In this document: piece by piece, positions 51,901 to 63,780 of the stretch
Layout: every line of letters starts with the position of its first letter
How positions within the stretch are numbered: the stretch's first letter is position 1
Source of the DNA: Brachionus rotundiformis
Taxonomy: Eukaryota > Rotifera > Eurotatoria > Ploima > Brachionidae
DNA: 64,000 nt
Direction of reading: 5' to 3'
Assembly (NCBI GenBank): GCA_016802295.1
Contig: JAESIW010000180.1
Coordinates: forward strand, 3,579,975 to 3,643,974
Notes under the pieces: model-generated
Told to the model about the DNA's origin: nothing
What the model saw: only the letters and a program-made list of their open reading frames with translations
Database searches by the model: none
Position numbers and translations under genes: made by a program

Positions 51901-53140
51901 TAATTATTAATATTTATTATTATCTTTTTACTTTCGTAACTTAATTGTTTTTTTATTCTACTAGTTTTATAAATTATTTTCAGAAAGATAAAAACATAAA
52001 CATTACTTAATTATTTAATACGTAATGCAAAATATATTTTATATTTCTATTTATTTAAGCAAACAATACCTGAAGGGACAAAAGCCAAAGATTAACATAA
52101 AAAAAGTCATTTTTTTAAAACTACATTTTTTATTTTTATTCTCAAGGAAAAAGAGGACTAAAATCCATTCTAACTGGTCTGAGGTATTTCCTAAAATTAT
52201 CTAATAAATAAATTATTTACAAAAATATGTCTTTAGAAAAAAATAAAATTTATCTAATGTATAAAATGTGTTTACCATATCTCTGGTAAACTTTATCTAA
52301 ATTCCCACAATAGGAAAAAATTCAAAGCAATTAGCAATTAAAACTTAAAAACCATCCAAAACTTTAAATTGCTAACTTCTTTAAACTTTAGGACTATAAG
52401 AAAGTTTTGGCTTTCGTATCTTTCTTTAAATTTTTTTGATAATAATAGTCTCTAATAGAAAAGAAAAATAGCCAAATTACTCTTTTGTTTAGATAACTTT
52501 TTTGAATGAAAATTTTCGAATAGAATAAATTCTTTGACCGAACTTTCTTATATTTTATGAAATACAGTAGGTTACTGCGATTATAAGTACTCAGACTCAA
52601 ATTAGAAACTCCACTAGAGCTACTTTAGCACTTGGCTCTTAATCAGCTAAAAATTCTCAGGACTGATAATCGTCTCTTAGATCTTATTGAAAAAATATAA
52701 TAAGAAGGGTTTGTCGAATTCGGTTCCATCAGTGGTCCGGATGGTAAAGGAACATCGTTCAATTTTAGGACCAAAAATCAAATTAAGAGAGCTATTCCAC
52801 CATTCAGCTTGTACATGATCATCGATTAATATTTTTAATGGGTAAAATAAATAACATAACTAATTAAAATATTTATTATTATCTTTTTACTTTCGTAACT
52901 TAATTATTTCTTTTTACAACTTTTAAACATTCTTTTTGAAAATACCAAATAATAATTAATTTTTGTCGAATATAATTTTTGAATTAAGCGAAAGATATGT
53001 TGAGACATTAGCTAAGTTTACTTTTTCAAAATTTTTCTATCTTTTTTCTTATGTATAATGGTAATTTTTTTTGTGAAAAGGAGACCAAGGTCATTCCAAA
53101 CAGCTGAGAGTGATCCTAAATTATTCAACTAAATAAAAAA
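51901..53140 (-). repeat. diverged direct duplication, ~0.95 kb apart
   Basis: AATATTTATTATTATCTTTTTACTTTCGTAACTTAATT-like sequence is at 51909-51948 and 52867-52907, nearly identical. A second, more diverged match is at 52150-52205 and 53080-53138 (GGACTAAAATCCATTC versus GGAGACCAAGGTCATTCC, then GGTCTGAGG/AGCTGAGAG and CTAAATAAA-like ends). The order is the same in both copies, which suggests an old tandem duplication of about 1 kb carrying the exon-like fragments. Confidence 0.55.
52677..52859 (-). other. exon-like fragment in the second copy of the duplication
   Basis: Opens directly after AATTAG and stays open for 60 codons to a TAA. It contains DDHVQAEWWNSSLNLIFGPK and ERCSFTIRTTDGTEFDKPF, which have normal protein composition unlike the AT-rich background. 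The intron-like sequence just upstream is nearly identical to that upstream of 51785-51899. Gene identity unknown. Confidence 0.35.
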
Positions 53141-56100
53141 AATGTTGAGACATTATTCATTAGTACACAAACTGATGAATGAATATAAAGAAGATTTTGA
53201 ATCAAGTTTTTACGAATACTCAAATCTTTTGAGCAACTATCTTGCTATCTTGCCATATCTTCTTTTTATTAACTACGCCTATCTTAATTTAAATGCCTAT
53301 GTCTAATATCAAAAATGCACCTACCAGAAGGCCAAATATTAAGCCTTGATGCGGTTTGCTCAATTAACTTTTCCTTACTTTATTTAATTTTTGAACTGTT
53401 GTATCATTTCTAATAATCAAATTAATTTACTTCACTAAACTAAAATTACTTAATTGTAAAATTAATTTTCTTTCATCATATCTATGATTTTGATTATTTT
53501 TACAAAGAAAATTTTTTTCGCTGTAGAAGTTAAGTTCGATACAGATAACAAACAATTTTATAAAGCAGAAAAAAATTAAAATAAAATATCTAAATTTCAA
53601 TAATATAATTTGAATGATTTTTAATATTTATAAGTCAATCTTCCATAATTGACAAAGACTAGTTAAAGAAAAATACATTAATCCAGATTAGCTGGAAAAT
53701 GTTTTTTATTTGTTTAAGTCGAATAGTAAAAATCTAGGTATAGACTTTATAGCTTTAAAAAATTTCTTTAAGCTTTATAATCAAGAGTTAGTATACTTGA
53801 ATAAAATTCTATCTAGGCCCGAATTATTAGTCGTATTTTTAATGCTAAAAAACACATTAAAATTTTAAGAAAATCTCAAGATACTTAATTATTGGTACAA
53901 ATCACTTAATTTTTAAAAACACTTATTTTTTTTATAAGAAAAATAATTTTTTAACCAGCGATAGAAACACAATTAATTTTGTTTGTTTTTGTTCTTTTAC
54001 CCTTAGTCCAAACAGGAAGATTAGTTAGAAATTGTTTACGTTGCTTTGTTTGTCAAAATAAAAATATATTATCTAGCAAAAACCTAAATAATTTATAAAT
54101 TAGCTTTATTTTTTTTAAATTATTATTTGGTAAAAATCAAATATATTTTAGTTTAATAATCACTAAAAATTGGTCCCAATCAAAGACATTTTTGACAATA
54201 GATATTTTAAAATAAAATTAAAATTTATAATAATTATAATAATACAAGAAAAAATTTATTCCTATTTGAAAATCTCTTTTCATAAGTATTTTATATAAAT
54301 GCACGAGCACTTTACAATCAACTGAACTAAATGATTCGAATACGTGAAAGTATCCAAACTTTCAAAATAGCAATTAATGTGGCATCAATTTTCATTAGGT
54401 TAAAAATATTATAATAATCCCTATAGATAAGAAAAAAAATATTTTTTGAACTCAAAATCTGACCTCGTTACATGCTGAGCATTTCTGCTCAGAAACAAAA
54501 AAAAACAATTCTTTTATCATCCAGAATCAATTCGAATAGATTAGAAAATTATTTTTATCATTGTTATTTATAGTTTAAAAATGAATGATATTTTATTTTT
54601 AGCTTTTAGATGCACTAGGAGCTTAAGAAAAAACATCATGTTAACCAGGTATAATAAGTACAAGTTCTCTCTTTGACAGATGATGCCTTGAGATTGTCTA
54701 AATAATATTTCTCTTACGTAATAGTTTACTTAAAAGTTAATTAATTTAAATGCCTTAAAAGCAATGCTTTAGACTATTTTTAATTTATTTGACTTTTAGC
54801 GCAGTCTTTCTTTCATTTACAGAATTAAAAACTTTTATCTAACATTAGCTTAAATATTAAGACTTTTAAAACAAACAACAATTTATTTCAATTATTTGAA
54901 TTCTTTATATTTGAAAAAATTAACCATTACTAATTAAAAGCTTCGATAATCTAAAATTTAATTGTTTGGGTTAATCTTGATTATTTAACATTTTAACTCT
55001 AGCTTCCTGATGATCGAACAAAAACTATATACGGAAAAGTTATCTAATTATTAGGCTCGAATATTTAAAAAAGAACATTTGGCATGAAAAGATAACACTC
55101 AAAAAGGCTTAAAACCCTCAAAAATCTATCTTACTCCATATTTACAATTACCTATAAATATCTTAATTATTCATTCTTTTATATTATGATTTCAAATTTA
55201 ACTCAAATTTGGATTTATGCAAATTTTTTATGTTATTCTATCGAATAAAAGTTAAAATTGAAAAGAACAATTTTATGGTCTTTTGGAAAAGAAACAAGGG
55301 GTTGAGATGTTCGAACAAAAATCAATTGTTTTAAATAATCATGTCTTTAAATGAATCCTTCAAGGAAATGATGTCTTGCCTAAAATTAATGTTTAAATTA
55401 GGCACGAATATTTTATTTTCATGAAAGTCTGTAAATAAATATTGAAGATTAAATACGGAACCTGGTATATCGTGATTAATAAATTTAGTTACCTAGAAAA
55501 GATCGGAAATATAATGACTAAAAAGCTTTTTACGACTTGAGAGTTAAATAAGTCTAACTCTCATAAAAATTGAATATCTAATTTGTTTGCCTTTAAAACA
55601 TTAAAAACTAATTTAAATTTATTTCCTAATTTAAAACGCATTTAAATTCCTAATATTCATGTCAAATTAAGTTATTTTTTTAAGTTTTTAGATAAGAAAC
55701 TTCTACTTCTACTTCTAGTTCCAGCTTATTTTAATAATACAAAAATTTATTCTATCTATATTAAGAAAATTTGTTTCGAAAAAATAACTAAAAACCGAAC
55801 TTTAATTCAAAAAAACGTAATTTTAAAATGATTGATTGCAAATTTTCAAAAGAATTAATTATTATAAAAATGATTTTTAATGCCCAGTAGAATTAAATGA
55901 GAGTCAAATAGAATACCATTATAAAAATATGCTCAAAACCAAATAAAGTAATTTATATTTTAAGCTATGTTAAAGCTGTTTGATTTGAGCTTAAAATTTG
56001 GAAAAAGAATTATTAAAAGCCAAGTTTTATTATGTAAAATAGATGTATCTATATTTTAATTTTTATAACATTTTACATTTTATAATGTTTTATTTTTGTT

Positions 56101-58297
56101 GACTAAACATAGTTATCATAATTTCAATCATAAATGTCTTTCAATTCAGGTGACTTGTATTTTAATCCTTAACAAGAAACTTACCTAGGTTAAATAGACA
56201 AATCTAAAAATCAGAAATATCTTTCCGTACGAAAGCCATTCTTTTTTAAAAATACCTCCAGGAATATGAAATTAATTAAAAATATGTGATAAATTTACAT
56301 TAAAATTTACTTACAATCTTAATATAGATCTAAGAAGCTTTATATGTTATTAAATACAGATGAATCCTTTTAAAAAATTGCTAAGACTTCCTGGTACCCG
56401 AATCTATCAAATTATAGATATAACTGAGTTGGCATAAAAGCTTAATCAAAATGTTCAATCATAATATCCTGCTTTGGAGCATATTAGGTTTTTATTAAAA
56501 AAATTAGTAGAGTATAAATTTTAATTGAAATATTCGCCAAAATTTAATTTAATCTTATAAAAAAAATTAATGATTTTGATTAAAATCAATTTTAAATTTT
56601 CAGAAATTCAGAAAATTCAAACGACCTAACAAACTTGACTTGATTAACTTAAAGATAAGTTTATACATATTTGATAAATTTTTAGCATAAATACGATTGA
56701 TCGATTGGTAATTACCTACCAAAAAATTTGATTAATTTGCTTTCTAAATTTTCCACAAACAAAATTTGAATCTTAAAAAGCTACTTAAAATTCAACAAAT
56801 GATAGAATTGATATTACTTTGTGCCTTATTATCTAAAAAATTTTTTATGCAAAAATTACAAATTATTTCGATAATCTTTTTAAAATTATTTTCTTTTTAT
56901 AAATGACGCGAATAGCTCTTAAAAATACATCAAAAATCTGTTTATACATACAAAATATCTAACAGCTCCTTTCATGAAATAAGATTTATTAAACAAATTG
57001 GTGTATTTTAATCATTTTTAATAGAATTTGTCTTTTTCTAATAAAATTTTACAACATTTATTGTTCATTTTTCAAATAAATATTTTAAAACTAATCTCAT
57101 CTGAATCTTCACCAGTTTTGTTGCTAGGAAACAAGCCAATCGAGAAGAATTCATCAATCATTCTCCAACTTTGTTAAATTAAGCATATCACGAATATTAA
57201 TTTAAATAAATTAAAATAGATTACTGTCTGAGTACATTGAATACTAATTTTTATTTCATGACACTTTCAAATAAAGCAATACTTAAAATATTTTAAACAA
57301 AATTAAATTCTAATTTAAGACTTTGTTAAATAATTATAAATGTCAGTCAAATTTTAAGAAATGGCGCATAAGACCACGATTCTAATATATGATTAAGAAA
57401 ACAACATACCCTTTCAACACGACAAAAATGAATATAGATATAAAAATACGGAAAAATTTAAAACTTTGGCAGCAAACACAGATCTAAATTGAAAAAATCG
57501 ATGGAAAATTGTTCATAAACTTAAAATTGTTTTTAAAAAAGGAACTCAGTATCTTTTGCCCCTAAACTTTAGGCAATTTGTGTGAGATATAGTTCTCAAA
57601 TTTTCTAGATGAATTTTTCTAGATTTTAAATTTCCATTGTAAGCATTTTATTTAGACTAGAATATAATGATTTATCGAATCTCATAATTCATGATTGCAT
57701 CGAGTTTATAAACAATTAAAGCATATTAACAGATACGTGTTACCTCAATTACCTTAAAAAGTCTTTAATTCTAAAATTTTAAATAAAAATAAAATTAGTG
57801 CTAGAACTGTATGTAATTTCTATTATTGATCTAGTATAGTTTAACTAAAAAAATAAAATTTTTACATTTTATTAAAGATATATGTTAGAATTCAAAATGC
57901 TTCAGTAAGCGCTAGTTTCTCTTAAAAATCGAAGCTGATTTTAATGCGATGAATTAAAGATATTTAATTATCGATTGTTCTAAATATTAGAAATAAGCAA
58001 GACTATATAAACTTAATCATTTTTAAGATTTATCATCATACTGAATTATTATTATGATAACAAATATCTAATTTAATCAAGACTTGGTTCTAAAAACTTT
58101 TAAAATTGATTAATTCCATTAAAATCTATTTATAATAAAAGAAATTTAATTTTTCACCAAAATTATTCCAATTAAATGATGAAAATTTAATTTCACGTTT
58201 CAAAGCGCTTTGGTGACAATTTTTTATTTAATTCCAAGAAATTGATACTTTTCTAATTATAAGAAAAAATTAAATTATATATTGAATAGTAAAAAAA

Positions 58298-58387
58298 TCC
58301 CGCGAAGCGGATTTGAACCACTGACCTAAGGATCGCTTTGTAAATTAACTCTACAGTCCTCCGCTCTGCCAACTGAGCTATCGCGGG
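58298..58387 (-). tRNA. tRNA-Tyr (GUA), intron-containing, copy 1
   Basis: A 90-nt gene with acceptor arm CCCGCGA/TCGCGGG, discriminator A, D-arm TAGCTCAGTTGGCAGAGC and anticodon loop CTGTAGA, with a 17-nt intron (AGTTAATTTACAAAGCG) after G37. The T-arm is GTGGTTCAAATCCGC. The mature length is 73. The intron contains UUUAC, which can pair with the GUA anticodon, usual for eukaryotic pre-tRNA-Tyr. Confidence 0.97.
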
Positions 58388-59023
58388 CTTATTATTTTCT
58401 TATTCAATAAATAAAAATATTCACGATTAAAATTTTTGAAACTACTCAATTTTTATTAATTAAAATAATTTTCTTTTTTAAAAAATTAAAGATTGTAATA
58501 TAGAAAAAAATAATAAAAATCTTTCATAATTAATTATAATCAAAATAAATAACTTTTACTTGCTGTGATTCTTTAATCAAATTGAAAACAGAAATTTAAT
58601 AATTGTAATTAACAACTTTTAAAAAAAAATCTTGCTTAAAACTTTTTGTAAAAAGATAAATACTAATGAACATATGCTTTATGATATTTATTAGATTTAT
58701 TTTCTTTGAACAAAATTAGACTTTCGGATTGACACAATTTATTTTAAAATATTAATTTTCCTGATTTAAAAAATGTGATACTTAATAAATACTCCAAGAG
58801 TGCTTGTGAATAAATCTTATAAATTATTTCTTTTGATAAATGATTTACTTGATTACTTGATTAAAAACTATGAAAAAAATGAAAAATTCATTAGCTGATT
58901 CTAAATTATAAATATTATCTTACGTAATTTAAATTTATCTTTATTTTAAAGAAAAAGAAAAAAATCTATTTTAGATATTGCGTATTTTAATAAATAAATA
59001 TTTAAGATTTCCACTGAAAAAAA
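58388..59023. other. spacer between tRNA-Tyr copies 1 and 2
   Basis: AT-rich. The ~63 bp just 5' of each tRNA (58388-58450 and 59114-59176) are almost identical, so the tRNA was duplicated together with upstream flank. Nothing else seen. Confidence 0.6.
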
Positions 59024-59113
59024 TCCCGCGAAGCGGATTTGAACCACTGACCTAAGGATCGCTTTGTAAATTAACTCTACAGTCCTCCGCTCTGCCAACT
59101 GAGCTATCGCGGG
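59024..59113 (-). tRNA. tRNA-Tyr (GUA), intron-containing, copy 2
   Basis: Identical in sequence to copy 1 including the 17-nt intron. Its upstream flank is shared with copy 1 (TTATTCAATAAATAAAAATA and beyond). Confidence 0.97.
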
Positions 59114-59439
59114 CTTATTATTTTTTTATTCAATAAATAAAAATATTCACGATTAAAATTTTTGAAACTACTCAATTTATAGAAAATAAATGAAAAGTTT
59201 TTCTTTTAATTAGTTTCTATGATATTTTTTAGTTACTAAAATATAATTTTTATTATTTTGGATATTCAATGTTCGTTATTTTAAATATTCCTGTTGAGAT
59301 TCTTTTAAATTCAGTTATTTTTATCCTTTTAATCCTAGGAATTTAATCTAAAAATAAATATTTATTTAAACCGATTAGCTTGATAAGTTTTATTTAATAA
59401 ACGAATTTTTGTTTGAAAAATATAAATTTATTAAATAAA
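59114..59439. other. spacer between tRNA-Tyr copy 2 and tRNA-Leu
   Basis: AT-rich. The first ~63 bp repeat the flank of tRNA-Tyr copy 1. Nothing else seen. Confidence 0.5.
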
Positions 59440-59522
59440 GCCCGGGTGGCCGAGTGGTTAAGGCGTTGGACTTAAGATCCAATTCACGAATGTGAGCATG
59501 GGTTCGATCCCCATCCCTGGCA
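59440..59522 (+). tRNA. tRNA-Leu (UAA)
   Basis: An 83-nt class II tRNA: D-arm TGGCCGAGTGGTTAAGGC, anticodon loop CTTAAGA (anticodon UAA), variable arm TTCACGAATGTGAGC and T-arm ATGGGTTCGATCCCCAT. The acceptor stem GCCCGGG against CCCTGGC leaves a C-U mismatch at pair 4:69; most genes of this type would have A at position 4. No intron. Confidence 0.9.
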
Positions 59523-60161
59523 GTATATTTTTTCTTAATTTTGAAAAATAATTTTTACTATTTTTTAAGAATATTTATTATTTAATACTATTTTTGGTCG
59601 TTAAATAGAGAAAATGATTCTATGTTGTTTTCTAGCATCGAAATTATAAAATGATATAAAATATTATGCAAGGTTATAAAAGATCAAAATAATACAGTTA
59701 TTAAATTAAACAAAAACAAAAATATTTTTAAAAAAGACACTCATCCAAAATATAGAAATCAAAATCACTATATCTATTAGAAGAATATTTCAAAAATAAT
59801 ACTAAGAAAAATATTTTTAAAAAAGGAAATAAATTCCTGAAAAATCTATTTTCAATTACAAATTCAATTTTTTTATTGTTGAAATGACAAACTTTAAAAA
59901 ATTATACATTTTGAAAAAAAAATATTTAGTTTAATGATATCAGTCTCGGCTTAGACCATTTTTTAAAAGACGAAAAACGGTATTCGGATTAAAACAGCTT
60001 GTAATTATATAATTTATCATTTATTCTATTAGGATAACTATAAATTTATTGTTAATATTTGAGGCATTTTATTCTATTACAGAAAAAATATGAAAACTTA
60101 TTGAATTAATAATCCCTTAAAAAAATCATTATGAAATGAAAATAATGAAAAAAGAAGTAAG
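59523..60161. other. spacer between tRNA genes
   Basis: AT-rich, no gene or repeat recognised. It begins with a T run (TTTTTTCTT) that could end pol III transcription of the tRNA-Leu gene. Confidence 0.5.
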
Positions 60162-60251
60162 CCCGCGATAGCTCAGTTGGCAGAGCGGAGGACTGTAGAG
60201 TTAATTTACAAAGCGATCCTTAGGTCAGTGGTTCAAATCCGCTTCGCGGGA
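60162..60251 (+). tRNA. tRNA-Tyr (GUA), intron-containing, copy 3
   Basis: Same sequence as copies 1 and 2, on the plus strand, followed by a T run (pol III terminator). It ends 161 bp from the 3' end of SF3A3 on the opposite strand. Confidence 0.97.
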
Positions 60252-60411
60252 TTTTTTTATGTCTAAACAACCAAAAAAATAAATTTAATTTTTTTTTTCA
60301 TTTTCAAAATAAAAATAAATTTAATTTTTTTATTTAAAAAAAATATTATTAAAAGTAACAGTTAATTAGTTTTTTCAGTTTAATTCCATAGCGTTCATAT
60401 AAAATGAATTT

Positions 60412-63134
60412 TTACAATAATCCTTGTCTTTTCAAATCATCATAAGTTTTCTTATTGAGAACATTTCCATGTGAATCTTCATATTCTTCCTTTAAAAATA
60501 AAAATTAGCTTTCACCTAACTAAGATAAAAATCTTGTCTTCAAATATTTTCAGTTGTATTTTAATTTTTTTACACAATTATACAAATTCTTAATTTTCTT
60601 TAAAAATAGATAATTTATTCTTACTTGGTTGTCAGGAATAAAACGCTCAGTTTCTCTTGTCACCCTTAGTTTTTCCCATAATTGTACAGCATCCTCAATA
60701 AGGGTAATGTTCGCAAAATGAGCTGTATTAGGGATTCCAAGACATCTCATACCATGTGCATGTCTCCATTCAGAGAAATGCTTTTGAAAAGCTTTAGGTC
60801 CACGATACTTATGGTTACCACATATTTCACAATTGTAGTATAAATTAAGACCGTGTAATTTGTACAACCAATATGGAATAGGCTAAAAACGTAATTTTTT
60901 ATTTAACTTTTAAGAATTAACTTTTTATTTTACTTTTCCATCCCACCCTAGTGGTAAATTTTTGGGATTATAAATGATACCGTCATCTTCGTCTTCTTCT
61001 TCAGATTCTTCAGCAACAATCTCGGCCTCTTCCTCTTGTTCTCGTTCTCCAGGAGTAAGAGCCTGCTTTCGCTGCACATTCTCAATTGTTGCGTTTCTTT
61101 GAGGTCCCAAAATTTCCGCTAAACGATACACTTTAGCCTCTAGTTCAGCAATTTCCTTATGTTTATCATTATATTCTTTGCTAAAAATAATCCTATTGAA
61201 AAAAAGAAGAAAAATTGGTCGATTATTTAACCTTTTTGAGTTTTGTTGCTGTTTAGCAAACAACGATGGATCCAGGTCTTGTAAACGTTTACCTTTGGCC
61301 TGAAACAAACGAATTGCTCTCTCTTGTAATGAACCACCACATTTCAAACCCAGAGCCATTAAAGCAGACTTTAATCTATCCAAACCCAGTGATGCTAGTT
61401 CCTTTTCAATTGAATTATCAAAATATTAAAAATTATTTACAAATAGACTTTTTCTAAAATATGATTTAAAAAAGACATTTTAATTGTTTAAAAAAGATAA
61501 TTAATTTATATTTAAAATAGAGAGAAAAATAATTAGTTATGTTCTATTACTATTATTGATAACTAAATAAACTGATTTTTAATAAAAGAGTGTTAATATA
61601 CTCAAAAGATTGCAAGAGGCCTATGATTTGGAAACAGCTCGGGCAAGCAAAACAAGAGGAAAAAATCGGAACTTTCTTATCTATTATAGTTTTATCAACT
61701 TAGAAAACGTCTAAAAAGGTGTGCTAGAAGATCAAAACTTGCGTAAGGGTAACTTAATTCAAGGCAAAAAGGAATTTTTAGCTGCTTTAGTTTGGGAAAA
61801 AGAGCGGAAAGCTCAAAAAAATGCAATACGAAAGCCAAAAATGTACACTTTTCCTTTTCTTATCTTTTTTTGTATTTTTTAATATCATCAATAATAATTA
61901 ATATCATTTTTTAAAAATATGTATCAATCAATTTTTTTATCACAAAAATAAAGAAATAAAATAGGATTAGTATCATTTTTTAATAACAGAAAAATAAATT
62001 TAGTATTACGTAAAATAAATATTTTTAGAAAATATAAGCAATATAAATTTTGTATCGAATATTTTAGATAATCTTAAATTTATAATTTACCTCCCAAGAA
62101 GAATAAGATGATAAGTCCAAATAGGCCCCTGTTTTGGTGAGGGCTCCAGTTGTTTCTTTCTTAAAAAGATAAATTTTTTCAATTTTGCTTGTTTTTTAAT
62201 GTTATAATAATTTACCGGCCATCCTGGAAACGTCCCTTCGGACCATCTGGTTTGAAATTCCACATGAGCCTGTTCCACTTCGTTATTTACATTAAGCAAT
62301 GGCTTTACTCTTTCCAAATAATCAAACAAATAATGAAACAATGCTTGCAAATATCTCAAGTAATCTTGATTCTTTCTTTCGCGTGGTATCTTGAACAGAT
62401 GGTCATATGTGGATAAATAAGCGATGTAGTTAATTTTCTAAAAAAAAATTATTATTAATTTAAAATAAAATGGTTGTTATCTTCGAAAAGAATACCTCTA
62501 TTCCTTTTAAATTTATGTATTTTTGATAAAGTTCATTTAAATCCAAATATTTTCCATAGCCTTCCTCATCAGTAAAATTGACAAGAGCTTAAGGTTTTTT
62601 TAAGATTTTTAAATAAAGAAAAATTATGTATTAATTTTACCTCCGACATCGTCATCATTCGATTGTATTGTTTTAATTAAATTGTCATATTCAACTGACA
62701 AAGGAACAGATATCTTGATAAAAAATTTAAAAATGGATTTTTAAAACTGCTTTTGAATGCTTACATTGGCAGTTTCGGACAAATTGCTTTTTTTATGATA
62801 TGAAATTATGGTCTTGAGTCGTGTATTAAATTCACTATATTCATTAGGACCACTTAACAATTGAATTTCCTTTTTCCTCAAGCCATCTTTATCCTCATAA
62901 AGAGTAATCAAATTAGAAGTACTTTCTAAATATTTCTTATAAATTTTTGTTTAAGTTTTTTATTAAAAATTGGTCATTCAATTAAATTACATCCCAGAGA
63001 AGCTTGACTAAATGGTCTGAATTTATTTGTTCCTTTGAAGTTACTTTTTTTCTCAAAAGTTCTTTTGTTTGAAGATCTATCAAACGTTCACGTTCCTCGT
63101 GTAATCTTCTTTGGTCTTCCAAAATAGTTTCCAT
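60412..63134 (-). CDS. SF3A3: splicing factor 3A subunit 3 (SF3a60)
   Basis: A U2 snRNP component needed for branch-site recognition (SF3a complex, nucleus). Ten exons: 63134-62991, 62935-62765, 62713-62641, 62587-62496, 62437-62216, 62159-62091, 61401-61232, 61180-60934, 60882-60625 and 60489-60412. They close in frame to 507 residues (human 501). The start [14 protein letters not shown] is the family N-terminus. Also seen: [41 protein letters not shown], a SAP-like segment [17 protein letters not shown], an acidic linker, [13 protein letters not shown] and the matrin-type C2H2 zinc finger [20 protein letters not shown] with [19 protein letters not shown]. It ends [12 protein letters not shown], as in human. 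All introns are 49-57 bp or less except 61402-62090 (689 bp) and 60490-60624 (135 bp). Confidence 0.97.
61600..61880 (+). pseudogene. coding-like relic inside the long SF3A3 intron
   Basis: On the plus strand the intron contains protein-like sequence broken by a stop and a frame change. First comes a stretch starting [20 protein letters not shown], then, in another frame, [20 protein letters not shown] and [22 protein letters not shown] and codon pattern differ from the AT-rich intron. It could be a decayed gene or transposon-derived fragment, or exons of a nested gene. No family recognised. Confidence 0.35.
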
Positions 63135-63411
63135 CTTAAAATTACTTTAACTTAAAATTTTTAACTTTCTCACTTTTTTTCTAATTTATATATATATATA
63201 TAAATTATTTCTGAAAAATTGAAAATATTAAATTACAAAAATTGCAAAACTAACATTCCATTCAAAATTTTACAAAAAGAATTATTAAATTTACATTATA
63301 ATTTTATCCTTAACTGTTGTTTGAAGGCCTATTACAATAATAAAATTTGTTAATTTAAAAAAAAAATTAAAGCCTAAAAAGTATTTTTTTATTAAATTTA
63401 AATATAGCAAG
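63135..63411. other. spacer between SF3A3 start and tRNA-Tyr copy 4
   Basis: 277 bp, AT-rich, with a short (TA)n run near 63188-63202. Probably holds the SF3A3 promoter. Confidence 0.5.
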
Positions 63412-63501
63412 CTCGCGATAGCTCAGTTGGCAGAGCGGAGGACTGTAGAGTTAATTTACAAAGCGATCCTTAGGTCAGTGGTTCAAATCCGCTTCGCGGG
63501 A
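63412..63501 (+). tRNA. tRNA-Tyr (GUA), intron-containing, copy 4
   Basis: As the other copies except position 2 is T instead of C (CTCGCGA), making a U-G pair with the 3' strand TCGCGGG. Intron identical. T run follows. Left arm of the palindrome. Confidence 0.95.
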
Positions 63502-63646
63502 TTTTTTTTCAATTAATTCAGAGTCTATTTTGAATAAGAGAAATGTTGATATATTTAATATTCGATTTAATATGAAAATTCCATTTATCTTTATTAAACG
63601 GTTAAGTTAGTCAAAATTTATATATTGAATAATAAAAAAGTCTTTT

Positions 63647-63675
63647 GACCAGTAGTTCAAAACCACCTCGTGGGA
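63647..63675 (+). pseudogene. tRNA-Tyr 3'-end relic
   Basis: GACCAGTAGTTCAAAACCAC followed by CTCGTGGGA matches the T-arm and acceptor 3' strand of the tRNA-Tyr genes (GGTCAGTGGTTCAAATCCGC, then TTCGCGGGA) with several substitutions. The 5' half is missing. The flank on its left (TATATTGAATAATAAAAAA) resembles the 3' flank of tRNA-Tyr copy 1. Confidence 0.7.
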
Positions 63676-63780
63676 CTTTTTTTATTTCCAAATTTAAAAA
63701 AAAATAAACATTTAAATCGAATATTAAATATATCAACATTTCTCTTATTCAAAATAGACTCTGAATTAATTGAAAAAAAA

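Larger units (their letters stand above)
50988..58297. other. 7.3-kb gene-poor region with exon-like islands
   Basis: Mostly AT-rich and stop-dense. At 51.3-53.2 kb it contains minus-strand exon-like islands and a diverged direct duplication (listed separately). 53.2-58.3 kb shows nothing recognisable. Confidence 0.45.
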
